Assembly (NCBI GenBank): GCA_035476575.1
Contig: DATILL010000074.1
Location: 14,214 to 78,213, forward strand
Direction: 5' to 3'
DNA: 64,000 nucleotides
From: DATILL01 sp035476575
GTDB lineage: Bacteria > Actinomycetota > Actinomycetes > Mycobacteriales > JACQDL01
The notes below the pieces were generated by a model. That model was given only the letters and a program-made list of their open reading frames with translations. It searched no databases and was not told the DNA's origin. The first letter of the stretch is position 1, and each line of letters starts with the position of its first letter. Shown here piece after piece: positions 1 to 8,211 of the stretch. The translations under genes were made by a program, and so were the position numbers.

Positions 1-269
1 ATGACGAACAGGAACCCCTTCTCCATCTCGATCACGGTCTGGTTGACGGCACCGGCTTCGAAGACCCGGGCCGCACCCTGGGTGAGGCTGGACAGCCCCG
101 AGGAGACCGCGGCGAGCTGGTCGGCCCGGTCCCGGGGCAGGCCGTGCGACGCGGCGAGCAGCAACCCGTCCGCGGACACCACGATGGAGTGTGCGATGCC
201 GGGCACCTTGTGCACAAAGTTCGAGATCAGCCAGTTGAGGTTCTGCGCGTTGGGACTGAGCTTGGTCAC
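1..269 (-). CDS. Roadblock/LC7 domain protein, 3' end outside window (partial)
   Basis: Conservon CvnB-type protein, expected to work with the upstream membrane kinase and a downstream DUF742 protein and small Ras-like GTPase, by analogy with actinomycete conservons. The visible 89 residues begin TKLSPNAQNLNWLISNF and carry the family signatures VPGIAHSIVVSADG, LAASHGLPRD and AAVSSGLSSLTQGAAR. The GTG start overlaps the kinase stop codon in a GTGA arrangement, which argues for translational coupling and fixes the start. The gene runs off the left edge, so the C terminus and the next operon members are not visible. The family call is secure; the partners are inferred. Confidence 0.9.
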   Translation of the reverse strand, partial: MTKLSPNAQNLNWLISNFVHKVPGIAHSIVVSADGLLLAASHGLPRDRADQLAAVSSGLSSLTQGAARVFEAGAVNQTVIEMEKGFLFV

Positions 270-3200
270 GCGTGCTCCTGGTTCGCAAAAGGCGTCTCGT
301 CGGGATCATGGTGCCGATGCCTCCCGGCCTCCCGACCCTGCAGGAGACCACGCTGGTAACTGGACAGCATGCCACGCACAGCCTCGGGCGAGCGCAGGTG
401 CGCGGGGGGAGGCGGCGGCTGGCCCTCCGCCGGGGCGGGTCCGCCCGGGCGGTCCGGGGCCGGCGCGGCGCCAGGGACAAAATGCGCCAAAGGAACGCGA
501 ATGGGCAGGCCTGCCTCCGTTATGCCCGCGCTGCTCGGGGCGGCCAACCGCCCCGCGGCCCGCCATCCATCGTCTGACGGGGACTCCCACGGCGACTGCG
601 GCGGGGGAGGTACCGGCTGCCGCGCGGCGGCGGGGTTGACGCTGGCGGCCAACGGCGCGGGCTGGCCGGACGGCTCTGGCCGGTACGGCGAGCCGGGCGC
701 TTCGGCGGCCGGCGGACGGCCCGGGAGCGGGCTGCCTGGCTCCGCACCGGCCTGCCTGCGGCCGCGGACCGGCAGTGCGGGTGGGGAGTCCTGCCGGCCT
801 GGCTCGGCCTGGCTTGGCGTTTCGGCAGCGGCCAACTTGGCCCCCTCGGAAGGTAACGTCCCAGCGTGCTCCGGTTCGCCCAAGCCCACGTCCACCCGAT
901 CCATCGGGGGGCCGGCCAGGTCCGGCTCGGCGACGGACAGATCATCCAGGGAGATGCCCCATTCCGCCAGCGGGAGCCCCGGCGGGGGCGGCGGAGGCTC
1001 GGCATCCCGCCGGAGGAACCACTGGGACTCCAGCGCGGCGAAGATCGGCAGGTCCTCGTCCTTGCCGTGCGGAACGATGGTGTCCTCGTCGAGGTCGACC
1101 TGTCCGGTGCTGACCGGAGCCCTGCCGGGAACCGGACCGGTCAGCGGGTCGACCGGCTCGGCGTGCTGGTCGAGGGCACCAGCGCCGGTCCGGACCGGTT
1201 CGGCAGGCGGGTCGCCGGCCGGTGCGGGTCCGCCGGCTGGCACCGGTTCGGCCGCGACGGCCGCCCCGGTCGCGCTCGGGTCGCCGGCTGGCGGCGGGGC
1301 CAGGCTCGGGTCGGGTGGCGGGGGCGGAGCCGCGTCGGACCGCTGCGCGGTGCGGTGCGGCAGCAACGGTACGAACGCTACGACGTTGTCGGCCTGCTCC
1401 GGTACGCCGCCGGCCGGCTGGCCTGTTCCCGGTACGGCGCCCGCACCGGGCCGGTCGCCGTCACCGGCCAGCGATGGCCGCGGTGGGCGGTGCGGCTGGA
1501 TCGGCTGGTAGGACCCCGGCTCACGGCGCGGCAGCGGTGGCCGCCCGGGCGGCGCCGGACCGAGTGGCGTGGGCCTGGGCACCTCCTGCCCGGCCGGCTC
1601 AGCCGGTGTCCGGCCAGGCGCGCCGGCTGGCCCGGTCAGCGCGGCAGGCTGCCGCCCCCGGCCGAACGGCACACCGGCCGGGGAACCGGGAACCGGGCCA
1701 ACGGTCTCACCCGGCCCGCGCGGGACCGGCGGGCCAGCCGGCGGCGGGGACCCGCCGGCCAGGCCCGGGGTAAGCCCGGCCGGCCCGGAGCCCGGCAGCG
1801 GGCCGGCGGCCGCGGCCGGGTAAGGCACCCCCGTCGGGGACGTCTCGCGGCCGTCCAGAGCCTGGGTCTCGCTGGCCGGCGCCGGCGGCGGCCCGGCCGG
1901 CGAGGTCAGCGGGGGCAGCTCCGAGCCGGTCTGCGCCATCGGGTCGACGACCACCTCCGGCGGCAGGTGGATGAGGGCGGTGACCCCGCCCGCCGGCGCG
2001 GACCGCACCTGGACCCGCACGCCGTGCCGGGCGGCCAGCCGACCGACGACGTACAGGCCCATCATCCGGGAGAGCTGCGGGTCGAACTCGGCGTTCGCCG
2101 ACAGCCGGTCGTTCGCCGTGACCAGGTCCGGCTCCGATATGCCCACGCCCTGGTCCTCGATCTCGATCATGACGCCGGAGCCGCCGGACATGGACCGGGC
2201 GCTCACCACCACATGGGTCTCGGGGTTGGAGAACTCGGTCGCGTTCTCCAGCAGCTCAGCGACCAGGTGGACGACGTCGCCGACCGCGCGGCCCTCGATC
2301 TCCCGGCCGGTCACGAAGGTGTGCACCACCCGCTGGTACTGCTCGACCTCGGCGGCCGCGGCCCGCAGCACGTCGATGAGGGCGACCGGGCGGGTCCACC
2401 GCCGGCCGGGGTCGGAGCCAGCCAGGACCAGCAGGTTCTCCGCGTTGCGGCGCATCCGGGTGGCCAGGTGGTCGAGCTTGAACAGGTTCTCCAGCGCGTC
2501 CGGGTCACGCTCGGTGCCCTCAAGGGAGTCGATCAGCCGGAGCTGCCGCTCGACCAGGCTCTGCGTCCGCCGGGACAGGTTGACGAACATGGTGGAGACG
2601 TTCTGCCGGAGCTGGGTCTGCTCGGCGGCGTGCCGGACCGCCTCCCGGCGGACGCTGTCGAACGCCTCGGCGACCTCACCGACCTCGTCCCGGGAGTCCA
2701 GGCCCATGGTGGTGAAGGCGGCCTGGCTGGCGTCGAACTCGCTGCTGTCTCGCATCCGCTCCACGGCGGCGGGCAGCTCCCGGTAGGCGACGTCCAGCGC
2801 CCGGGACCGAAGCCGGCGCAGCGGCCGGACGAGGGAACGCACCGTGAGCAGGGCCAGCAGCAGGGTGAACAGCAGCACGCCGAGCACAACCGAGCCGTCC
2901 AGGATGGCCCGGTCGCGGACCTGGTTGCCGAGCTCGCGGGCGCGGTCCAACACCTGCCGGACGAAGGCGTCCTCGACACCGCCGGCAGCGGTGAGCAGCG
3001 TGCCGGTCGGCGTGAGCCAGGAGTCCACGTTCAGCGGGACGATGTCGCCCGCCTTGGTGTCCAGCACAAGCTTGGTGTTCTTGGCGACCGGTTCGGTCAG
3101 CGCGTCCGTGACGGCCCGGTCGTAGACCGCGCGCTGCTCGGTGGACAGCGTGGAGTCGATCGCGGTTCTGGCGAGCCCCACCTGGGCGTCCCAGCGGAAC

Positions 3201-3970
3201 AGCTCGGTGCGCGCGTCGGCAGGAAGGGTGCCGATCGCGATCACGTAGGCGACCGAGCCGCGTTCGGTCTCGACGGCCTTGATGAACTGCGAGACGGCGA
3301 CCAGCGCCCGTACGTCGTCGTTCAACGCCTGGTCGTCGCTGCCCTGCGGGATGTCGAGCTCGATGGTGAGCAGGTCCTCGACGAAGCTGCGGTACTCGGA
3401 GTCGGCCTCCGGCCAGCTCCCGTTGGTGTCCACGTTCTGCCGCAGCCCGTCAAGCTTGCTGGCGTGCTTGCCTACGGTCTGCAGGAGGTCGTCGACGGCC
3501 GGGCCGAGGTCGCCGGTCTTGATACCACCTCGCACCGACCGCAGCGTCTCGATCTGCCGCTCGGTGGCGTCCCGGGCGGACTTGAGGGTGTCGACCGCCT
3601 CCTGCCGGTTGCTCCCCATGAACCGAGCCGACTGGTCCCGCTCCGCCTCCAGCGCCCGGGCGACCAGGATCACCTGCCGCGATAACTGGGCCACCTGCTC
3701 CGCGTGGTGCGCCCGGTTGGCCGAGGTGAGCACGTCGCGAAGCCGCAGCCCAGCGGAGCCGAGCACGGCAAGCAGGGGGATGAGCAGGATGACGAGCAGC
3801 TTGGAGCGCACCCGCCAATGCCGGAGCGCCAACGAGAACCGCCGCGACCGGCGCCGCGGGGGCTCGTGCTCCGGGGGCTGCGCGGCGGGCGGACCGGAAC
3901 CGACCGCGGCGTGCAACAACCCGGTCTGGTCCATCTCGGCCGCGGCAGACTTGTGCCTACCGGGTGTCAT
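266..3970 (-). CDS. Conservon-type sensor histidine kinase with nitrate/nitrite-sensing domain and long disordered tail
   Basis: Membrane sensor of the CvnA class, 1234 aa. A basic N terminus leads into a transmembrane helix near residues 57-75. A helical NIT-like extracellular domain follows to about residue 340, then a second helix (VLGVLLFTLLLALLTV), a HAMP-like linker and an ATPase domain with N-box ELLENATEFSNP, G1 box EDQGVGIS and a closing GLYVVGRLAARHGV segment. No classical H-box is seen; LDHLATRMRR sits where related kinases carry their histidine. From about residue 700 the protein is a Pro/Gly/Ala-rich low-complexity tail of roughly 500 residues, long for the family. It is the first visible gene of the operon and is coupled to the Roadblock gene. 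Its ligand cannot be told from sequence. Confidence 0.88.
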   Translation of the reverse strand: MTPGRHKSAAAEMDQTGLLHAAVGSGPPAAQPPEHEPPRRRSRRFSLALRHWRVRSKLLVILLIPLLAVLGSAGLRLRDVLTSANRAHHAEQVAQLSRQVILVARALEAERDQSARFMGSNRQEAVDTLKSARDATERQIETLRSVRGGIKTGDLGPAVDDLLQTVGKHASKLDGLRQNVDTNGSWPEADSEYRSFVEDLLTIELDIPQGSDDQALNDDVRALVAVSQFIKAVETERGSVAYVIAIGTLPADARTELFRWDAQVGLARTAIDSTLSTEQRAVYDRAVTDALTEPVAKNTKLVLDTKAGDIVPLNVDSWLTPTGTLLTAAGGVEDAFVRQVLDRARELGNQVRDRAILDGSVVLGVLLFTLLLALLTVRSLVRPLRRLRSRALDVAYRELPAAVERMRDSSEFDASQAAFTTMGLDSRDEVGEVAEAFDSVRREAVRHAAEQTQLRQNVSTMFVNLSRRTQSLVERQLRLIDSLEGTERDPDALENLFKLDHLATRMRRNAENLLVLAGSDPGRRWTRPVALIDVLRAAAAEVEQYQRVVHTFVTGREIEGRAVGDVVHLVAELLENATEFSNPETHVVVSARSMSGGSGVMIEIEDQGVGISEPDLVTANDRLSANAEFDPQLSRMMGLYVVGRLAARHGVRVQVRSAPAGGVTALIHLPPEVVVDPMAQTGSELPPLTSPAGPPPAPASETQALDGRETSPTGVPYPAAAAGPLPGSGPAGLTPGLAGGSPPPAGPPVPRGPGETVGPVPGSPAGVPFGRGRQPAALTGPAGAPGRTPAEPAGQEVPRPTPLGPAPPGRPPLPRREPGSYQPIQPHRPPRPSLAGDGDRPGAGAVPGTGQPAGGVPEQADNVVAFVPLLPHRTAQRSDAAPPPPPDPSLAPPPAGDPSATGAAVAAEPVPAGGPAPAGDPPAEPVRTGAGALDQHAEPVDPLTGPVPGRAPVSTGQVDLDEDTIVPHGKDEDLPIFAALESQWFLRRDAEPPPPPPGLPLAEWGISLDDLSVAEPDLAGPPMDRVDVGLGEPEHAGTLPSEGAKLAAAETPSQAEPGRQDSPPALPVRGRRQAGAEPGSPLPGRPPAAEAPGSPYRPEPSGQPAPLAASVNPAAARQPVPPPPQSPWESPSDDGWRAAGRLAAPSSAGITEAGLPIRVPLAHFVPGAAPAPDRPGGPAPAEGQPPPPPAHLRSPEAVRGMLSSYQRGLLQGREAGRHRHHDPDETPFANQEHA

Positions 3971-4134
3971 GCGTAAGACCCCCTGCCCTCCATCTCCTGC
4001 GCGCCGGCCCCGAACTTGGGGTCACAGGCCGCCCGCCATCACGGCCGGGGGCCTTTTGGAGCCCACTGTCGGCACAGGCTAGACCACTGACAACGGTCAC
4101 CGCACCGAGGAGCGGTGGCCCAACGCGCCGGAGA

Positions 4135-4150
4135 GGGCCGGGACCGGCCC
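4135..4150 (-). terminator. Possible terminator hairpin after the dioxygenase gene
   Basis: GGGCCGG and CCGGCCC form a compact GC-only inverted repeat about 45 nt past the dioxygenase stop codon, inside the 225-bp gap before the sensor kinase. The loop is only 2 nt as written, so the real stem would be shorter. No T-run follows. In DNA this GC-rich such repeats also occur by chance. Confidence 0.25.
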
Positions 4151-4195
4151 CGTCGGTGCCGTGCCGGACCCGTGCCGCGGGCCGTGCGGCGCGGC

Positions 4196-4987
4196 TCAGA
4201 GGCTGTCCCGCAGCTCCCACAGCTCGGGATAGAACCGCAGGTCCAGCCGCTGCCGCAGGTACGGCGCCCCGGTCGAGCCACCGGTGCCGGACTTCGTGCC
4301 GATCTGACGCTCCACCATCAGCACATGCCGCTGACGCCAGCGGGCGCACAGCGCGTCGTGCTCGACCAGCGCCTCGGCGAGGTCCCACAGCGGGCCGTAC
4401 TCAGCCCGCTCGCCGGTCAGCGCGACCAGGGCCGCCCGCCGGGCCTCCGGGGTGGCCACGTCGAGGCCGGCCTTGGCCAGCAGGGCGAGGAAACCGTCCC
4501 AGAGGGTGGGCTCGGCCAGCCGGCGGGCCAGCCGGGCGCGCTCCGCGTCGGTGGCATGGCTGAGCCGGTCCAGGTAGCGCGGGTCGGGCGCGCCGGACAC
4601 AAACTCCAGCTCGCGGAACTGCACAGACTGGAACCCGCTGGCCGGCGCCAGCAGGGCCCGGAACCGGAGGAAGTCCTGCGGGGTCATCGTCTCCAGGACG
4701 TCGATCTGCTCGATCAGCACCCGTTCCACCACGTGCGCCCGGTTCAGCCGCAGCCGGGGCAGGTAGCTGTCGCCGGCCAGCATCCGGTCCCGGGCGTCGT
4801 CCAGCTCGTGCAGCAGCAGCTTGAACCACAGCTCGTACGCCTGGTGCACGACGATGAACAGCAGCTCGTCGTGCGCCGACGACGACCGCGGCACCTGCTG
4901 GGCGAGCAGCTCGGGCAGCCGCAGGTACCCACCGTAGGAGAGCCGCCCGCCCTGCTCGCCGAACTGCCGGTCCACCACCTGGGTCAC
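4196..4987 (-). CDS. kynA: Tryptophan 2,3-dioxygenase
   Basis: Haem enzyme that opens the indole ring of L-tryptophan to N-formylkynurenine, the first step of the kynurenine route; cytosolic, normally a tetramer. The 263-aa protein has the family signature VHQAYELWFKLLLHELD near residue 50, RRAGSAP-like spacing replaced here by FVSGAPDPRYLDRL, and ARWRQRHVLMVERQIG, where His221 is the expected haem ligand, followed by GTKSGTGGSTG for substrate binding. The GTG start overlaps the stop of the P5C dehydrogenase gene (GTGA). A longer start 84 bp upstream would overlap that gene heavily and adds residues unlike the family. Co-translation with a proline-catabolic enzyme is unusual. No other kynurenine-pathway gene is in view. 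Confidence 0.93.
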   Translation of the reverse strand: MTQVVDRQFGEQGGRLSYGGYLRLPELLAQQVPRSSSAHDELLFIVVHQAYELWFKLLLHELDDARDRMLAGDSYLPRLRLNRAHVVERVLIEQIDVLETMTPQDFLRFRALLAPASGFQSVQFRELEFVSGAPDPRYLDRLSHATDAERARLARRLAEPTLWDGFLALLAKAGLDVATPEARRAALVALTGERAEYGPLWDLAEALVEHDALCARWRQRHVLMVERQIGTKSGTGGSTGAPYLRQRLDLRFYPELWELRDSL

Positions 4988-6627
4988 CCCATGTGCGGGT
5001 AGCGGTGGTCGGTGGGCGGCACGAAGGTCTCCTTGATCGACCGGGGTGAGACCCAGCGCGACAGGTTCCACACCGAGCCGGCCTTGTCGTTGGTGCCGCT
5101 GGCCCGGGCGCCGCCAAACGGCTGCTGCCCGACCACCGCCCCGGTCGGCTTGTCGTTGACGTAGAAGTTGCCGGCGGCGAACCGCAGCCGCTCGCTGGCC
5201 TGCTCGATCGCGGCCCGGTCGGTCGCGATCACGGCGCCGGTCAGCGCGTACGGCGACGCCGTGTCGACCAGGTCGAGCACGTCGGCCCAGCCGCCCGCCG
5301 GGTTGCCGCGGTCGTCGTAGACGAAGACCGCCAGGATCGGGCCGAAGAACTCGGTGCTGAAGATCTCGTGGTACGGGTCGTCGCCGAGCAGCACGCTGGG
5401 TGCGACGAAGTACCCGACCCGGTCGTCGGCCGTGCCACCGGCCAGGATGTCGACCCGGGCCTCGGCCCGCACCCGCTCGAACAGCTCACGGTGCCGGCGA
5501 TGCGCCCGCGCGTCGATCACCGCGCTACCGAAGTTCGACAGGTCGGTGACGTCGCCGTAGGACAGCGACCGGGTGGTGTCGACCAGCGCCGCGCGCAGCC
5601 CGCCGTCCCACAGGGAGCGCGGCAGGTACGCGCGCGAGGCCGCCGAGCACTTCTGCCCCTGGTACTCGAACGCGCCGCGGACCAGGGCGGTGACCAGCCC
5701 GGCCGGCTCGGCGGAGGGATGGGCCAGGATGAAGTCCTTGCCGCCGGTCTCGCCGACCAGCCGGGGGTAGCCGCGGTACGCCGCGATGTTCGCCCCGACC
5801 GTGCGCCAGAGGTGCTGGAAGGTCCGGGTCGAGCCGGTGAAGTGGATGCCGGCCAGGTCCCGGTCGGCCAGCGCCACCTCGCTGACCGCCTGCCCGTCGC
5901 CGGTGACCAGGTTGACCACTCCGGCCGGCAGCCCGGCCGCCTCGAACAGCCGCATCGTGTAATGCGCGGCCAAGGCCTGGGTCGGCGACGGCTTCCACAG
6001 CACCGTGTTGCCCATCAGGGCCGGCGCGACCGGCAGGTTGGCGGCGATCGAGGTGAAGTTGAACGGCGTGATCGCGACGACGAAGCCCTCCAGCGGGCGG
6101 TAGTCCATCCGGTTCCACGTGCCGGCCGCGGAGATCGGCTGTTCGGCCAGGACCTGCCGGCCGAAGTGCACGTTGAAACGCAGGAAGTCGATCAGCTCGC
6201 AGGCGGCGTCGATCTCGGCCTGATAGATGGTCTTGGACTGGCCGAGCATGGTCGCGGCGTTCACCGTGTCCCGCCACGGTCCGGCCAGCAGCTCAGCCGC
6301 CCGCAGCAGGACGGCGGCCCGCTCGTCGTACGGCAGCTCGCGCCAGCCCGGCCCGGCCGTCTTGGCCGCCTCGACCGCGACCGCGACGTCGTGGGGGGTG
6401 GCCTGTGCGGTGGTGCCCAGCGCGGCGGCGTGCCGGTGCGGCTGCACCACCGGGATCCGGTCCCCACCGGCCATCCGCTGCCGGCCGGCGACCGTCATGG
6501 TCAGCTCGACCTGCTCGGCGGCCAGATCCTTCAGCCTGGCCTCCAGGCTGGCCCGGTCCGGGCTGCCGGGCGGGTAGCCCCGGGCCGGCTCGTTGGCAGG
6601 GACGGGCGTGCTCGTGACCGCGTCCAT
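4984..6627 (-). CDS. pruA: L-glutamate gamma-semialdehyde (delta-1-pyrroline-5-carboxylate) dehydrogenase
   Basis: Oxidises glutamate semialdehyde to glutamate with NAD+, the second step of proline catabolism. The 547-aa aldehyde dehydrogenase has NTVLWKPSPTQALAAH in the cofactor region, general base Glu293 in VGETGGKDF and catalytic Cys327 in YQGQKCSAASRAY. The C-terminal TGAVVGQQPFGGARASGTND is typical of monofunctional PruA. The chosen ATG has the ribosome site GGAGGAGG a few bases upstream; an in-frame start 63 bp earlier lacks one. No proline dehydrogenase domain is fused and no putA/prodh gene is adjacent. Its stop overlaps the start of the tryptophan dioxygenase gene, so both are probably made from one mRNA. 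Confidence 0.95.
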   Translation of the reverse strand: MDAVTSTPVPANEPARGYPPGSPDRASLEARLKDLAAEQVELTMTVAGRQRMAGGDRIPVVQPHRHAAALGTTAQATPHDVAVAVEAAKTAGPGWRELPYDERAAVLLRAAELLAGPWRDTVNAATMLGQSKTIYQAEIDAACELIDFLRFNVHFGRQVLAEQPISAAGTWNRMDYRPLEGFVVAITPFNFTSIAANLPVAPALMGNTVLWKPSPTQALAAHYTMRLFEAAGLPAGVVNLVTGDGQAVSEVALADRDLAGIHFTGSTRTFQHLWRTVGANIAAYRGYPRLVGETGGKDFILAHPSAEPAGLVTALVRGAFEYQGQKCSAASRAYLPRSLWDGGLRAALVDTTRSLSYGDVTDLSNFGSAVIDARAHRRHRELFERVRAEARVDILAGGTADDRVGYFVAPSVLLGDDPYHEIFSTEFFGPILAVFVYDDRGNPAGGWADVLDLVDTASPYALTGAVIATDRAAIEQASERLRFAAGNFYVNDKPTGAVVGQQPFGGARASGTNDKAGSVWNLSRWVSPRSIKETFVPPTDHRYPHMG

Positions 6628-6741
6628 GACCCCCTCCTCCGGGTGATACGACGGACGGGCCGGCGGTGGCCGGCAGCTCCATCGTCGCACCAGGGACCGA
6701 CCGGGCCGGCCGTTCCGCCGCCGCCCGTTCCGGCCGCCCGG

Positions 6742-7239
6742 TCAGAGCAGCTCAAGCAGCGGGCCGACCTCCTGCGAGGCGTACCAGGCCAGCTCGTGCC
6801 CTTCGGCCTCGTCCACCACGAACTGCGCGTCGGCGCTGCCTAGGTCCGCCTCGAGCACGGCGTTCGCGGCGGCCCGTACGGCGTCCTCGGCCGCGGCGGC
6901 GTCCACGTGCACCGAGGCGACCAGCCGCATCGGCACCGCCTCCAGCAGCCGCACCGCGGCCCGGTCCGCGGCCAGCTCCCGCGCGACCGCGGCATCCGGC
7001 GCGTCCGCGGCGATCACCACCCGCCGGCGGGCCGCCTTCGGGTCCAGGTCGAGCAGCCGCAACGACGCCCTGGCCGCCTCGATCAACGCGACGTACTCCA
7101 GCTCCTCCACGTCGTCGTCGAGGTACCACTCACGCAAGGCCGGGGTGACGGCATAGGCGCGCAGCGGTGCCGGGCCAACCTCGCCAGTCTCCAGCAGGGC
7201 ACGCAGCGTCTCCACGGTGCCCGGCAGGTACACCCTCAT
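6742..7239 (-). CDS. DUF6912 family protein
   Basis: 165-aa soluble protein of unknown function, opening MRVYLPGTVETLRALLETGE and closing QEVGPLLELL, a pattern I associate with the actinobacterial DUF6912 family. It has no membrane segment or catalytic motif that I recognise. The central part is rich in Ala and Asp and alternates helix-like stretches. Its ATG overlaps the patatin stop codon (ATGA), so it is the last gene of a three-gene operon with the patatin and WS/DGAT genes. That context hints at lipid metabolism but does not establish a function. Confidence 0.8.
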   Translation of the reverse strand: MRVYLPGTVETLRALLETGEVGPAPLRAYAVTPALREWYLDDDVEELEYVALIEAARASLRLLDLDPKAARRRVVIAADAPDAAVARELAADRAAVRLLEAVPMRLVASVHVDAAAAEDAVRAAANAVLEADLGSADAQFVVDEAEGHELAWYASQEVGPLLELL

Positions 7240-8195
7240 CGCAGGCCGGTGGCGGTGTTGTCGCGCCGCAGCGCCGCCGTGCTGGTCCGCAGCGAGGTCT
7301 CCAGCACGCGGGCGCGGCGGCGTGGGTTCATCAGGTTGGCGCCGATGGCGGCCAGGTCCTCCGGCCCCGGCCCGAGCATGATCACCTCGGTGCCGCCGAC
7401 CCGCAGCTTGGCCGCCTCCCGCTGCATCCGCTTGGTCGTCGCCTGCCGGAACCGCCGCTCCAGCCGGGCCGTAGCCGAGCGCGGCCGGTCCATCGTGAAC
7501 GACGCCATCGGGGCCAGCACATACACCTCGTCCAGGCCGAAACCGGCCAGCAGGTCGGCCGAGGTGGCCGAGCAGATGCCGCCGTCGACGTAGCGCCGCC
7601 CGTTGATCACGGTCGGTGCGTACCAGCCCGGGATTGAGCAGGACGCGGTCACCGCCTGGGCCAGCGACGCGGCCGGCGCGCCGTTGCGGCCGAAGGCCAC
7701 CCGCCGGCCGCTGTCGTAGTCCATCGCCACGACCCAGGCGCGCGGGCGCTCCGGCCAGGGCTGCGCGCCCGCCAGGCCGGCCACCACCCTGGTCACCGGC
7801 TCGAGGGTGCCGCGGCCCCGCGGCAAAGCCGCGCTCATCGCCGCCAGCGGTGGGAACCGGCGCGGCTGCCGGGCCACCTGCCAGGCCAGCTTGGGTGAGC
7901 CGAACCGCAGCGCCGGGCGGGGTGGCAGCGCGCCGCCGGAGTCGGCGTTGTAGTCGAAGGCGATGGGCGGGTCGTCCGGCGCCGGCCGCTCGCCGCGCTG
8001 GTGCCGCAGCATCTGCTCTACCGAGATGCCGCAGCCGAGCATCGCCGCCGACACCGAGCCGGCCGAGGTGCCGACGCACACCTCCATCTCGCGCACGTCG
8101 AAGCCCTCGATCTGCTCCAGGGCGGCCAGCGCGCCGACCATCCAGGAGAACCCGAGCACCCCACCGGCTCCGAGCACCAGCCCTCTGCGTGTCAT
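7236..8195 (-). CDS. Patatin-like phospholipase
   Basis: Probable lipid acyl hydrolase with a Ser-Asp dyad. The 319-aa protein starts RRGLVLGAGGVLGFSWMVGA, giving the Gly-rich oxyanion loop, then the nucleophile elbow GTSAG (Ser near residue 46) and the catalytic Asp in YVDGGI near residue 210. No signal peptide is evident, although the oxyanion segment is hydrophobic. It lies 16 bp after the WS/DGAT gene and overlaps the DUF6912 start by 4 bp. A lipase next to a wax-ester/triacylglycerol synthase suggests turnover of the same storage or membrane lipids; this is inference from context. Substrate unknown. Confidence 0.9.
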   Translation of the reverse strand: MTRRGLVLGAGGVLGFSWMVGALAALEQIEGFDVREMEVCVGTSAGSVSAAMLGCGISVEQMLRHQRGERPAPDDPPIAFDYNADSGGALPPRPALRFGSPKLAWQVARQPRRFPPLAAMSAALPRGRGTLEPVTRVVAGLAGAQPWPERPRAWVVAMDYDSGRRVAFGRNGAPAASLAQAVTASCSIPGWYAPTVINGRRYVDGGICSATSADLLAGFGLDEVYVLAPMASFTMDRPRSATARLERRFRQATTKRMQREAAKLRVGGTEVIMLGPGPEDLAAIGANLMNPRRRARVLETSLRTSTAALRRDNTATGLR

Positions 8196-8211
8196 CAGCC
8201 CAGCTCCGTGC

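Noticed and set aside
866..3685. Long open frame on the plus strand (939 codons)
   Set aside because: Antisense shadow of the sensor kinase; composition is typical of GC-rich complement frames and shows no family motif.
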